From contig NZ_JAKZMM010000012.1 of the NCBI RefSeq assembly GCF_022809355.1, forward strand, positions 36,553-100,552: a stretch of DNA of 64,000 nt, written 5' to 3'. Source of the stretch: Parabacteroides faecalis (GTDB lineage Bacteria; Bacteroidota; Bacteroidia; Bacteroidales; Tannerellaceae). Of the stretch, positions 1 through 8,374 are shown in pieces (position 1 is the first letter of the stretch; the number at the start of each line of letters is the position of its first letter). The notes beneath the pieces were generated by a model. The model made no database searches. It was not told where the DNA came from and saw only the letters and a program-made list of their open reading frames with translations. A program made the translations under genes and the position numbers.

Positions 1-1
1 T

Positions 2-475
2 TCGATGGCCAACGAACCGAGTTTGCATATTCCGTATCTGTATAACTATGCCGGAAAGCCTTGGATGACGCAGAAACGTATCCGCACCTTATTGACACAA
101 TGGTTCCGAAACGACCTGATGGGCGTGCCGGGTGATGAAGACGGTGGCGGAATGTCAGCCTTTGTTGCCTTCAGTCAGATGGGATTTTATCCGGTCACTC
201 CGGGAATGCCGTCGTATAATATCGGTAGTCCGGTCTTCACCAGTATGAAGATGCACCTGAGTAATGGCAAGATATTTGAGATCAAGGCAAACAATGCTTC
301 GCCGGAAAACAAATACATCCAGTCGGCCCGCCTGAATGGCAAAGAACTGAATCAGGCTTGGTTTAACCACAGCGATATCATGGATGGCGGTTTGCTGGAA
401 GTTGAAATGGGACCGAAGGCAAACAAGTCGTGGGGAACAGCCACTCCGCCGCCTTCAGCAGCTCCGATGCCATAA
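2..475 (+). CDS. GH92 alpha-1,2-mannosidase, C-terminal fragment (5' end outside window)
   Basis: The open frame runs in from the window edge, so only the last 157 residues are present. They match the conserved C-terminal catalytic region of glycoside hydrolase family 92: NEPSLHIPYLYNYAGKPW, then WFRNDLMGVPGDEDGGGMSA with the acidic DED cluster, then MGFYPVTPGMPSYNIGSPVF. GH92 enzymes are calcium-dependent exo-alpha-mannosidases that trim N-glycans or yeast mannan, normally in the periplasm or at the cell surface. The Pro/Ala-rich tail just before the stop is ordinary. Family assignment is firm; linkage specificity cannot be read from this fragment, and signal peptide and start lie upstream. 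Confidence 0.93.
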   Translation, partial: SMANEPSLHIPYLYNYAGKPWMTQKRIRTLLTQWFRNDLMGVPGDEDGGGMSAFVAFSQMGFYPVTPGMPSYNIGSPVFTSMKMHLSNGKIFEIKANNASPENKYIQSARLNGKELNQAWFNHSDIMDGGLLEVEMGPKANKSWGTATPPPSAAPMP

Positions 476-491
476 GATGAATCATATATTT

Positions 492-519
492 GCCCTGGGA
501 TTCGTCTCAGGGCATTTTT
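492..519 (+). terminator. Intrinsic terminator after the GH92 gene
   Basis: A 9-bp stem (GCCCTGGGA / TCTCAGGGC, one G-U pair) closes a TTCG tetraloop and is followed by ATTTTTAT, 16 bases after the GH92 stop codon. Confidence 0.85.
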
Positions 520-638
520 ATATCCAACAGAAAGAATCACCTGGACTAACCCGACGGCTGTTTGCCCTGAATACACTCCATAAAACCTGTCAGGAAGTTT
601 CGTTTTTCTCCCGCCCTCATGAAAAATATAAAAAGGTA

Positions 639-670
639 TTTGGAACGAGCGACTTATCTTTCTACTTTTG
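639..670 (+). promoter_or_regulatory. Bacteroidetes-type promoter for the BamA-like gene
   Basis: TTTG at 639-642, a 20-base spacer and TACTTTTG at 663-670 fit the Bacteroidetes sigma-ABfr consensus TTTG-N19/21-TAnnTTTG. It lies 24 bases before the ATG at 695. Confidence 0.75.
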
Positions 671-694
671 CATTCAAAATCGAACAAGTATAGC

Positions 695-1963
695 ATGTTA
701 AGAAAAATAGTTATTCTGACCGTTTTAGGCGGATTCCTGGTAAGTCATTCGACGGAAGCCCAGGACGTTCGGACGGATTCGGTAGCGGTTGTTTCCGAGT
801 CGGTACCCGATACGGTATCGAAACCGGTGTTGATGTTGGATGGTAAGCCGATGACAGAAAAACAGATGAAGCGTTATTACAAGCAGATGCGTCGTGATTC
901 GATTCGGGAAACGAAGAATATTTGGTGGTCTGTTTTGGGTGGTCCGTCTTATACGCCGGAAAGTTCCCTGGGTGTGGGCGGTGCAGTATTGTCGAGTTTC
1001 CGTTTTCATCGGAACGACTCCATTACCAAACGATCTTTTATCCCTGCCGGTTTCGCTATCTCCTTGAATGGTACATTTGTCCTGGCCGGAGCCGGAACTC
1101 TTTTCTTCAATGAGAACAAATTCCGTATTTACGTCAATTACAGTTTCCGCAACGAGCCTGCCCATTATTATGGAAAAGGATACGAAAGCATAGAGAATGT
1201 TCAGCGTGGCGACTCCACCACGAAATATCATCGGACGTATTTCCAATTCTATCCGCGTTTTGTGTGGGAAGTCAAGCCGAACCTGTTTGCCGGAACTTTA
1301 TTTGAATTGAATCTGACGAAAGCAAGTGATGTGAATCCGGTGATGGCTGCCGATCCGTATTTCCTGAAGTTCAAACCGAAATATGTGAATATTGGTGTCG
1401 GCGGTTTGTTGCAATACGATACACGTGATGATGTGGCAACGCCTACTTCGGGTATGCTGGTGAGCGGAATGGCTAAGTTCTTCGGCAAGTATCTGGGCGG
1501 TGCTTATAATTATGAGTTGTTCGAACTGGAATATCGTCAGTTCAAGAACGTTTTCCGTCCGCGCAGTACGCTGGCGTGGATTGCCAAAACACAGATAGGA
1601 GTAGGCAATGTTCCTTTTTCCGAATTGCCTTCGTTTGGTTCGCCTTTCGATCTCCGCGGATATTACATCGGACAATATCGGGATAAATCGATGGCCTACG
1701 GGATTTTGGAATACCGCCACATGTTTGGTAGTCCGGCCATGTATAAAAGCGGAAACTTCTGGGCGAAGTGTGGTTTCGTAGCCTGGGTCGGAACAGGAAC
1801 CATTGGCAATACGCCTTTTGTTGATTGGAATAAATGGAAACTCAACTATGGTGCCGGTCTCCGAATCCAAGTACAGCCGGGAAAGAATTTCCGTCTTGAC
1901 TTAGGAAAAGATCCGGCCAACAAGGGAATTTCATTTTATATGAATATGACGGAAGCATTCTGA
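695..1963 (+). CDS. BamA/TamA-family (Omp85-like) outer membrane barrel protein
   Basis: A 422-residue protein that begins with a signal peptide (MLRKIVILTVLGGFLVSHS, cleavage near residue 21-24) and ends in aromatic F, as outer-membrane barrels do. After about 75 residues of linker the sequence is alternating amphipathic strands rich in Gly, Tyr and Phe, including the Omp85-type region around YDTRDDVATPTSGMLVSG and the LRGY segment (FDLRGYYIGQYRDKS), which resembles the surface-antigen D15 lid-loop motif. POTRA domains are absent, so it is a short Omp85 relative rather than BamA itself. The start at 695 is preferred to the in-frame TTG at 668 because that lies inside the promoter's -7 element. 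Its cargo or role is unknown; a convergent patatin protein with a similar barrel is next door. Confidence 0.85.
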   Translation: MLRKIVILTVLGGFLVSHSTEAQDVRTDSVAVVSESVPDTVSKPVLMLDGKPMTEKQMKRYYKQMRRDSIRETKNIWWSVLGGPSYTPESSLGVGGAVLSSFRFHRNDSITKRSFIPAGFAISLNGTFVLAGAGTLFFNENKFRIYVNYSFRNEPAHYYGKGYESIENVQRGDSTTKYHRTYFQFYPRFVWEVKPNLFAGTLFELNLTKASDVNPVMAADPYFLKFKPKYVNIGVGGLLQYDTRDDVATPTSGMLVSGMAKFFGKYLGGAYNYELFELEYRQFKNVFRPRSTLAWIAKTQIGVGNVPFSELPSFGSPFDLRGYYIGQYRDKSMAYGILEYRHMFGSPAMYKSGNFWAKCGFVAWVGTGTIGNTPFVDWNKWKLNYGAGLRIQVQPGKNFRLDLGKDPANKGISFYMNMTEAF

Positions 1964-1987
1964 TCAAGAGAATGCTTCCGTTTTTTT
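1951..1987 (+). terminator. Intrinsic terminator overlapping the end of the BamA-like gene
   Basis: A perfect 11-bp stem (GGAAGCATTCT / AGAATGCTTCC) followed by seven T. The left arm is made from the last codons and stop of the gene itself. Confidence 0.9.
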
Positions 1988-2005
1988 ATGTAATACACAG
2001 GCGGC

Positions 2006-4318
2006 TTAATCCAGTAACTTCGGATTGAATAGGAGATAACCGATGTTAATACCGAAATTGAAGTTCTTGCTTGGATAACTATATCCGTTGGCATACAAGC
2101 TGATGCTGGTGAAAGGCAGGTGAACCACAAAGGCTGCTTCTCCCATATACTTGAATGAATCGAGGAACTTCCCGTAATAAGGCAAGGTCATCACGTAATT
2201 GTTGTCTAATACTTCGGTATGTTTCTTGATTTCGTAGAGCGGCAAAAATCCATATAGATCTAGCCGGAAATGGACGAACTTGCCCAACTTCAGGATCGGA
2301 GAGACGCCCAGTGCCGCATATTGGTTGGCACGAAAGGCTTCGTTGAATACGATCGTGCTGTGCGGAGTCGGTGTAAATGCCGGTGCCTGCAGGATAGAAG
2401 CCGTATAGTTTTCCATCAGGTTCTTGCTGGATAAAACCAGCTCTCCGGTATATCCCAGATTAAACAGCTTGCTCAGTTCGTGGTATTGTTCCCAATGGGC
2501 TTTCATCTGGAGCCAACTGTGGGTATTGTTTTTGGTTGGTTCCGTAGCTACGTTAGGCTTGTATTTCTCGGTTCCGGTGATATACTGGGCATTCAATGAC
2601 CGCTTCACTCCTGAGATCGGGTAAACCTTCGTACTCAATGAGTTCTGTTCGATATTCAACGATCCCGAGAATAGGTTATAACGGCTGTGTTCATAATCCC
2701 GGTCGGCAAACGAGACTTCGGTATTCTGGTAATAATAGTCATTTAACTGGCCGTAGCCAAAACCGATTTCTGCTTTTGCCCGGTTCAGGAACGGGAAACC
2801 CAGCTTCAGCTTCATGTACAGTTCGTGCTGCTTGATGAAAGCCGGCACGACATCTTCGTAGAACAGCGACTGGCTTTCCGAATAACGTTTGTAGGAGAAC
2901 ACACCTTGCCAGTTGATATACGTAGGAATGCGCGTTTGCAGATACATGCGTCCGTTCAGCATCACGCCGCTGAAAGAGTTTCCTACCTGAAAGTCTGCAT
3001 TCATATCAGCCGCATATCGTCCTAAATAACGGTAACCAAGACCTAAATAGAGTTGGTTGGCCTGATGGGATGAAATGTTTCCTCCCAGACCGATATTTAT
3101 CTCGTCGGACATCGTGATGTACAAATGCAGGTCGAATGTTTTGTTTACCCGGTTGTAAATCGCCTTCGGAACAATTTCCTTGATCTTCGAATAGGCCAGC
3201 ATCTTGAAATAAGCCCGCTTGAATTCTTCCATCGAAAATTCCTGGTTAATGTCGCGGTGCAATTGCGATTCGATGTACTTCTGCTGCGACTCTGATACGC
3301 CGGTAATATAGATATTCTTGAATACCAGAGGCGGCAGACTTTCCTTGTATTGTTTCCGTCGCAGGTTTAATGAGTCAAGAGGCATTCTCCGGTGTACCCG
3401 TCCTTTGATGGAATCAATCAGACTCATGGTGCGCTTGTAGCCCATTTCCATGATCTCGTTGGCTTTCTGGAAGTCGAGTAAGGAAACATCCGGCATGTTA
3501 AAGCGGATAATCATGCCGTCTTCTTCATCTACCTCGTAGTTGGTTTCCTGCATGATCATGGTTTCTATCTGATTGTACGGATTGTTGGAAGGTTTGCTTT
3601 TACCGGTACTCAAGGCCACTCCGAAGATGAAATCTGGGTGAAAGTCTTCTTTCATCGTTTTAACCGGGAAGTTATCATAAATACCTCCGTCGAACATCGG
3701 GACACTGTCTTTCCACACGGGTTTGAAGAACAAAGGGAACGTCATGGAGATACGAACCGCTTCTCCCAAATCTCCGTTTTTGAAGATCACCGGCTTTTTG
3801 TTATAGATATCCGAACCGATACAGCGGAAAGGAACAAACAAATTGTCAAAATTCCAGGCTGCTTTGGCTGTTGCCTGCGCATACAAAGCCATAAAAGCCT
3901 GATTCATCTGAATGGGGTTAATCAGACTCTGAGGCAAGAAGTTGGTCTTTATCTGCAAGGAATCGGACATATCGATGGAGAAGTGTGCCATTTCGGGCGT
4001 CGGATCGGGTTTCCGGAAATAATACATATAATCATCTTCCACCGTTCCGGTTTGCCAATAGCCAAATTCTTTCGATAGCATCAGTTGAAGCATTTCATCG
4101 GGCGTGTAACCCATGGCGTACAAACTGCCAATGATTGCTCCGATGGACGTACCTGTAATGTAATCGATAGGAATTTCATTCTCTTCGAAGGCTTTAATAA
4201 CGCCTATATGGGCTGCGCCTTTGGCACCACCGCCGCTTAATACCAATCCGACTCGCTGTGCTTGCAGGGAGTTTATGAGTATAAAAAAGAAACTGATAAC
4301 AATTGAAATCCGCTTCAT
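2006..4318 (-). CDS. Patatin-like phospholipase with C-terminal BamA-like barrel (PlpD-type architecture)
   Basis: A 770-residue secreted protein. Residues 1-20 form a signal peptide. Residues about 22-310 are a patatin domain: oxyanion motif GGGAKG (29-34), nucleophile Ser58 in GTSIG, and catalytic Asp210 in DGG. A linker resembling one POTRA domain follows (about 330-405), then a C-terminal Omp85-like beta-barrel to the end. This order matches the type Vd autotransporters such as Pseudomonas PlpD, in which the barrel carries a phospholipase A-type domain to the outer membrane; retention or release is not readable. It has its own promoter just upstream and is convergent with the BamA-like gene. 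All catalytic residues are intact, so an active serine lipid hydrolase is expected; substrate is unknown. Confidence 0.92.
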   Translation of the reverse strand: MKRISIVISFFFILINSLQAQRVGLVLSGGGAKGAAHIGVIKAFEENEIPIDYITGTSIGAIIGSLYAMGYTPDEMLQLMLSKEFGYWQTGTVEDDYMYYFRKPDPTPEMAHFSIDMSDSLQIKTNFLPQSLINPIQMNQAFMALYAQATAKAAWNFDNLFVPFRCIGSDIYNKKPVIFKNGDLGEAVRISMTFPLFFKPVWKDSVPMFDGGIYDNFPVKTMKEDFHPDFIFGVALSTGKSKPSNNPYNQIETMIMQETNYEVDEEDGMIIRFNMPDVSLLDFQKANEIMEMGYKRTMSLIDSIKGRVHRRMPLDSLNLRRKQYKESLPPLVFKNIYITGVSESQQKYIESQLHRDINQEFSMEEFKRAYFKMLAYSKIKEIVPKAIYNRVNKTFDLHLYITMSDEINIGLGGNISSHQANQLYLGLGYRYLGRYAADMNADFQVGNSFSGVMLNGRMYLQTRIPTYINWQGVFSYKRYSESQSLFYEDVVPAFIKQHELYMKLKLGFPFLNRAKAEIGFGYGQLNDYYYQNTEVSFADRDYEHSRYNLFSGSLNIEQNSLSTKVYPISGVKRSLNAQYITGTEKYKPNVATEPTKNNTHSWLQMKAHWEQYHELSKLFNLGYTGELVLSSKNLMENYTASILQAPAFTPTPHSTIVFNEAFRANQYAALGVSPILKLGKFVHFRLDLYGFLPLYEIKKHTEVLDNNYVMTLPYYGKFLDSFKYMGEAAFVVHLPFTSISLYANGYSYPSKNFNFGINIGYLLFNPKLLD

Positions 4319-4341
4319 AAGATACTTTTCAGAATTTATTC

Positions 4342-4373
4342 CAAAAGTAAGGAAAGTATTTTAGAAAATCAAA
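4342..4373 (-). promoter_or_regulatory. Promoter of the patatin-barrel gene
   Basis: On the minus strand TTTG (4373-4370), a 20-base spacer and TACTTTTG (4349-4342) match the Bacteroidetes consensus exactly, 23 bases upstream of the ATG at 4318. Confidence 0.8.
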
Positions 4374-4490
4374 GCGGATTCTGTCAATTCTTAGACAGAA
4401 AAAATATTCTAGACGCAATGAATACATTCGCATCCGAAATATTGTATTTGGGAAAATGATTGTTGTGAATATGAATAGGAGAAGGAGATG

Positions 4491-4573
4491 TGGGCAGTGA
4501 TGGATTCGAACCACCGAAGGCGTAAGCCAGCTGAGTTACAGTCAGCCCCATTTGGCCACTCTGGTAACTGCCC
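4491..4573 (-). tRNA. tRNA-Tyr (anticodon GUA), copy 1
   Basis: On the minus strand the 7-bp acceptor GGGCAGT / ACTGCCC pairs perfectly. The anticodon loop reads CT-GTA-A, a long class II variable arm follows as expected for tRNA-Tyr, and the T loop is GGTTCGAATCC. The 3' CCA is not encoded. The sequence is identical to the second copy at 4755-4837. It is the last gene of a Thr-Tyr-Thr-Tyr transcript. Confidence 0.97.
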
Positions 4574-4660
4574 TAATCAATTGAGACTTGAAAATTAAAA
4601 ATTGACAATTTATTTTATTGTAAATTGCCAATTCTCTATTATCAATTTTCAATTATTTTG

Positions 4661-4734
4661 AGCCTCTTGTCGGATTCGAACCAACGACCCCGAGATTACA
4701 AATCACGTGCTCTGGCCAACTGAGCTAAAGAGGC
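4661..4734 (-). tRNA. tRNA-Thr (anticodon UGU), copy 1
   Basis: The minus strand folds with acceptor GCCTCTT / AAGAGGC, D arm AGCTCAGTTGGCCAGAGC and anticodon loop TT-TGT-AA, so it reads ACA. CCA is not encoded. Identical to the copy at 4923-4996. Confidence 0.97.
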
Positions 4735-4754
4735 AAATCATATTTCAAAGAAAG

Positions 4755-4837
4755 TGGGCAGTGATGGATTCGAACCACCGAAGGCGTAAGCCAGCTGAGT
4801 TACAGTCAGCCCCATTTGGCCACTCTGGTAACTGCCC
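4755..4837 (-). tRNA. tRNA-Tyr (anticodon GUA), copy 2
   Basis: Base-for-base identical to the tRNA-Tyr at 4491-4573, with GTA anticodon and long variable arm. It follows the second tRNA-Thr and precedes the first Thr copy by 20 bases in the direction of transcription. Confidence 0.97.
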
Positions 4838-4922
4838 TAATTAAAATTGATAATTGAAAAGTAAAGGTTGAAAAATAAAGAATTAATTTTCAATTTTCCA
4901 TTATCAATTTTCAATTGTTTTG

Positions 4923-4996
4923 AGCCTCTTGTCGGATTCGAACCAACGACCCCGAGATTACAAATCACGTGCTCTGGCCAACTGAGCTAAAGAGGC
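4923..4996 (-). tRNA. tRNA-Thr (anticodon UGU), copy 2
   Basis: Identical to the tRNA-Thr at 4661-4734. It is the first gene of the four-tRNA transcript, about 47 bases downstream of the promoter at 5043-5073. Confidence 0.97.
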
Positions 4997-5762
4997 ATTG
5001 TTTGTTTTTGTCATTGAGAATGTTTATTTCTCAAATGCGGTGCAAAGGTAGGACTTATTTTTGAATTTGCAATACTTTTGATCGAAAAAATGCAAATTAT
5101 TTTTCATTCTTCTATTTCATATTTACTGAATATGCTGATATAGAATTGTTTTTCTTCTTCCGGGCGGAAAAGAAAAAAATGAATAAGCGGTCGTTTATTC
5201 TGTTTGTTTTCTTGTTTGGGTCCGATTTGTCTATTTGTCATGGATTAGCAATTTGTCAAATGAACCCTCTCAAAACGGGCGTATTTCGATGCAAAGTACA
5301 GGTGGGTCGAAAATTTTCGAGTTTTGAAGGGGTTAAAAAACGGTTTTTATGGCTTAATTAATTTATTTACAATGAAATATGCTGAAATTTCTAGGTTTTG
5401 TTTTTGAGCCATTTTTTTGAATAAAATAGCCTTTGGATACTAAAACGAAGGGTAAAAAACGAATTATCATCTGAAAACAGGGAATAAATCCATCTTTTTC
5501 GTCAACTCCTAGGCATCTTTTCGAAAATTCATGCCTATGTTTTATGAAAAAGGTAGGCATGAAATGTTGAAAAGGTAAGGTCTTTTTCTAAAAAACCGGT
5601 AGGATTTGTCTGCAAAACTCCTTAAAAACGGGTTTGAAAGTCTCGAAAATCATCTTTTAAGGCTTTGAAGTCAATTATTTATGCCTAATTATATCAAAGT
5701 TGTGTTAGTAGAAACGAAGGAATTTGGACATTTTGTTCTTCAAAGGGAAGGAATGGTTACTA
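4997..5762. other. Gene-free spacer between tRNA genes, with one inverted repeat
   Basis: About 770 A+T-rich bases hold the tRNA operon promoter but no convincing gene. The short frames here (for example 5146-5361 and 5363-5560) are low-complexity and unlike any known protein. A perfect 10-bp inverted repeat, TTCATGCCTA (5528-5537) and TAGGCATGAA (5554-5563), separated by 16 bases, lies in it; neither flank carries a long T run, so a terminator role is weak. Confidence 0.6.
5043..5073 (-). promoter_or_regulatory. Promoter of the Thr-Tyr-Thr-Tyr tRNA operon
   Basis: On the minus strand TACCTTTG (5050-5043) is a perfect -7 element; the -33 element is the near match ATTG (5073-5070) at a 19-base spacing. 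Confidence 0.65.
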
Positions 5763-5801
5763 AAAGAAAAAGCTTTCCGGTGTCAGACCGAAAAGCTTTT
5801 G
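5763..5801 (-). terminator. Terminator of tRNA-Trp
   Basis: On the minus strand, two bases after the tRNA-Trp CCA, AAAAGCTTTTCGGT pairs with ACCGGAAAGCTTTT across a short loop and is followed by a C/T-rich tail with a T run. Confidence 0.8.
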
Positions 5802-5802
5802 T

Positions 5803-5878
5803 TGGCACGGAACGAGAGGCTCGAACTCCCGACACCTGGTTTTGGAGACCAGTGCTCTACCAACTGAGCTAGTTCCGT
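5803..5878 (-). tRNA. tRNA-Trp (anticodon CCA) with encoded 3' CCA
   Basis: The minus strand gives acceptor ACGGAAC / GTTCCGT, D arm AGCTCAGTTGGTAGAGC, anticodon loop CT-CCA-AA and T loop AGTTCGAGCCT. Unlike the Tyr and Thr genes next door, it encodes its own GCCA end. It forms a single-gene unit with its own perfect promoter and a hairpin terminator. In many Bacteroidetes tRNA-Trp sits between tuf and secE; here neither is adjacent. Confidence 0.97.
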
Positions 5879-5888
5879 ATTGCGAGTG

Positions 5889-5919
5889 CAAAGGTACGGA
5901 TTATTTTGAATATTCCAAA
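5889..5919 (-). promoter_or_regulatory. Promoter of tRNA-Trp
   Basis: TTTG (5919-5916), a 19-base spacer and TACCTTTG (5896-5889) on the minus strand match the Bacteroidetes consensus exactly. The tRNA 5' end is only about ten bases downstream. Confidence 0.85.
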
Positions 5920-6041
5920 TTCTTGAGAAGAAAAATTCAAAAAAAGTTTCTTTTATAAAATGGGCGGAATAAAAAAATATCCAAATGAACTTCGTATCTT
6001 TGTGAATGTAGATGAAAAAAGTGGTTCTTATTGAAAGATAT

Positions 6042-8273
6042 ATGAAAAAGACGTGGATTACAACAGCATGTTTGCTGTTTGCAACAGTGGCAATAGGACA
6101 GGTACCAGAACTTTCACCAACACCTCAGTCGTGTGTCTTGGGAAAAGACAAGTACCAAAAGCCAAGCATTTTTCTTTTCAAAGGCTTGAATGAGACGGAT
6201 ACTGTCAACCAACGGTTTGCCGAGAATCTGTTGCCGAAACAAAAGGAACAAGGGAAATATTGGAAGTTAATTGTTGGCGAAGCCGGTGACCGCTCCGTCC
6301 GTTCTGTTCGGAAACGGGTTCCGCAACAAAGTGAAGGATATTATCTGCGGGTCAGAGACCATGAGATTATTGTTGCCGGCAGAGACGAGCGTGGAACATT
6401 TTACGGACTTCAGACGTTGAAGCAACTGTTGCAGCAGCCGTCTATCCCGGAGCTGGAGATTACGGATTATCCGGATGTGCCTTTCCGTGGAATCGTGGAA
6501 GGTTATTACGGGAAACCCATGGATTTCGAAACTCATTTGCGGATGTTTGGTTATTATGGGGCGAACAAGATGAATATCTATTTGTACGGACCAAAAGACG
6601 ATCCGTATCACAGTTCGCCGCATTGGCGGCAGCCTTATCCGGAAAAGGAAGCACAGGAAATACGGGAAATGGCTCGTGTGGCGCGCAACAACGGACTGGA
6701 TTTCGTATGGGCCATTCATCCGGGAAAGGATATTCGCTGGAATCAGGCCGACCGTGATTCGGTGATTCTGAAGTTCGAGTCGATGTATCAGCTGGGAGTC
6801 CGGGCATTTGCCGTCTTCTTTGATGATATCAGCGGCGAAGGAGCCAAGGCCGATAAACAGGTGGAGCTGCTGAATTATATCAATGAGCACTTTATCCATC
6901 AGAAGCCGGATGTGAAGCCGTTGATCATGTGTCCGACGGAATATAACCGGGAATGGACCGATCCGAAGAATCAGTATCTTGAAACACTGGGATCGAAACT
7001 AAATCCGGACATCGCGATTATGTGGACGGGTAATTCGGTGATCTGCAATATCCAGCAGGAAGATATGGACTGGATCAATGAACGGATCAAACGGAAAGCT
7101 TTTATCTGGTGGAATTATCCGGTGAACGATTACGTTATGGATCATCTGCTGCTTGGTCCGGTTTACGGAAACAGCCTGCATATTGCCGACAAGATGTCGG
7201 GCTTTGTCTCCAATCCGATGGAGCATGCCGAAGCATCGAAAGTAGCCGTTTTCGGTATTGCTGATTATTGCTGGAACATGGAAGCATTCGACGGTGAGAA
7301 GTCGTGGAACCTGGTGTTGAAAGAGCTGATGCCAACGGATGCCGATGCTTTCAAGCTCTTTGCTGAACACAATGCCGATCCGGGTACGAATGTGCATCAT
7401 TTCGAAAGAGATGAATCTGTACGGATAAAACCTGTTCTGGATGAGTTTTTGCAGCAAGTCCTTCAGCATACGGCTACTTTTAAGGAAGACGAAGTGCGCA
7501 CCGAGTTCGAGAATATCGTGTATGCCGCAGATCTTTTGATGGCGAATGAAGATAATCCGTACCTGACGGCCGAGATCGATCCTTGGTTCCATCAGTTTAA
7601 GACACTGGGAGAAATGGGTATCGAGGTCATGAACCTGTATAAAGCCTGGCAGGAACAATATCAGGAAGCCTTTCTGAAGAGTTATCGTCATTTGCGGGCC
7701 TTGCAGCATGCGTGGTATAAATATGATATGACCATGAACCAGGAAGTACAGCAACCGGGCATCAAGACCGGATCAAAGGTGCTGAAGCCGTTTATTGATA
7801 AGTTGTTTACGCACTTGACGGATGAATACAACCACCGGTTCCAGGCAGAGTTGCCAACTACGTTGAACTACTCGGCTTATAAGTTGGAAAGTAATGTTGA
7901 GCAGCTTAAAAACCTGCCGGTATTTCTGCGGAACAAGACGAAAATAACGGTTTCTCCGCTGAATGAAGTTTTGAAGTGGCAGGACGGCGGACAGCTGACG
8001 TTAGCACTGGGCGGAACCGTTCCGGCTACTGAATTGCGTCTGGACTTGGGCGACAAACAATTGGATTGGATCAAAGTGGAAATACAACAGGCAGATGGCA
8101 ACTGGACAGAAGTGCAACTGGCCAATTTGTGGGAATCTGTTTATCGTGTAAAACTGGAAGGAAAGGAAGTGACTGCTTTCCGCCTGACCAATCGGGCAGG
8201 GCAGTCAAAAGAATGCCGGTTGAAGACGTTGTATTTGCAGCAGGCAGCAGCCAAAACTGCCGATAAGAAATAG
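6042..8273 (+). CDS. Secreted GH84 beta-N-acetylglucosaminidase (O-GlcNAcase family)
   Basis: 743 residues from the chosen start, close to the 737 of the well-studied Bacteroides thetaiotaomicron GH84 enzyme. A signal peptide (MKKTWITTACLLFATVAIG) is followed by a GH20b-like N-terminal domain, the GH84 catalytic barrel starting at FRGIVEGYYGKPMDFETHLR, and a C-terminal helical plus beta region. The adjacent catalytic aspartates D261-D262 (FFDDISGEG) that run the substrate-assisted mechanism are intact. The enzyme should remove terminal GlcNAc or GalNAc from glycoproteins in the periplasm. ATG 6042 is preferred to ATG 6012, since only 6042 gives a clean signal peptide and a -7 element (TATCTTTG, 5995-6002) lies just before 6012. 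Confidence 0.95.
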   Translation: MKKTWITTACLLFATVAIGQVPELSPTPQSCVLGKDKYQKPSIFLFKGLNETDTVNQRFAENLLPKQKEQGKYWKLIVGEAGDRSVRSVRKRVPQQSEGYYLRVRDHEIIVAGRDERGTFYGLQTLKQLLQQPSIPELEITDYPDVPFRGIVEGYYGKPMDFETHLRMFGYYGANKMNIYLYGPKDDPYHSSPHWRQPYPEKEAQEIREMARVARNNGLDFVWAIHPGKDIRWNQADRDSVILKFESMYQLGVRAFAVFFDDISGEGAKADKQVELLNYINEHFIHQKPDVKPLIMCPTEYNREWTDPKNQYLETLGSKLNPDIAIMWTGNSVICNIQQEDMDWINERIKRKAFIWWNYPVNDYVMDHLLLGPVYGNSLHIADKMSGFVSNPMEHAEASKVAVFGIADYCWNMEAFDGEKSWNLVLKELMPTDADAFKLFAEHNADPGTNVHHFERDESVRIKPVLDEFLQQVLQHTATFKEDEVRTEFENIVYAADLLMANEDNPYLTAEIDPWFHQFKTLGEMGIEVMNLYKAWQEQYQEAFLKSYRHLRALQHAWYKYDMTMNQEVQQPGIKTGSKVLKPFIDKLFTHLTDEYNHRFQAELPTTLNYSAYKLESNVEQLKNLPVFLRNKTKITVSPLNEVLKWQDGGQLTLALGGTVPATELRLDLGDKQLDWIKVEIQQADGNWTEVQLANLWESVYRVKLEGKEVTAFRLTNRAGQSKECRLKTLYLQQAAAKTADKK

Positions 8274-8310
8274 GAGAGACGATTGCAGTTCTTTCTGTGG
8301 TCAAGGCATA

Positions 8311-8365
8311 AAAAGAGCCACGGCTTTTCGGAAATGATTCCTTCCGACAGCCGTGGCTCTTCTTG
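8311..8365. terminator. Bidirectional terminator between convergent GH84 and S9 peptidase genes
   Basis: A long hairpin, AAGAGCCACGGCT with AGCCGTGGCTCTT plus an inner TCGGAA/TTCCGA extension. The T tract is better on the minus side (CTCTTTTTATG), so it chiefly serves the S9 gene, but it can stop both transcripts. Confidence 0.88.
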
Positions 8366-8374
8366 TACTGTTCT

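Noticed and set aside
5146..5361. 71-codon open frame between tRNA genes
   Set aside because: Starts in a T-rich tract, lacks a promoter, and the peptide resembles no known protein.
6267..6899. Long minus-strand open frame inside the GH84 gene
   Set aside because: It is a shadow of the coding frame; its translation shows no family, signal or sensible composition, while the plus strand encodes a full GH84 enzyme. The same applies to 6999-7754 (minus) and 10262-10753 (plus).
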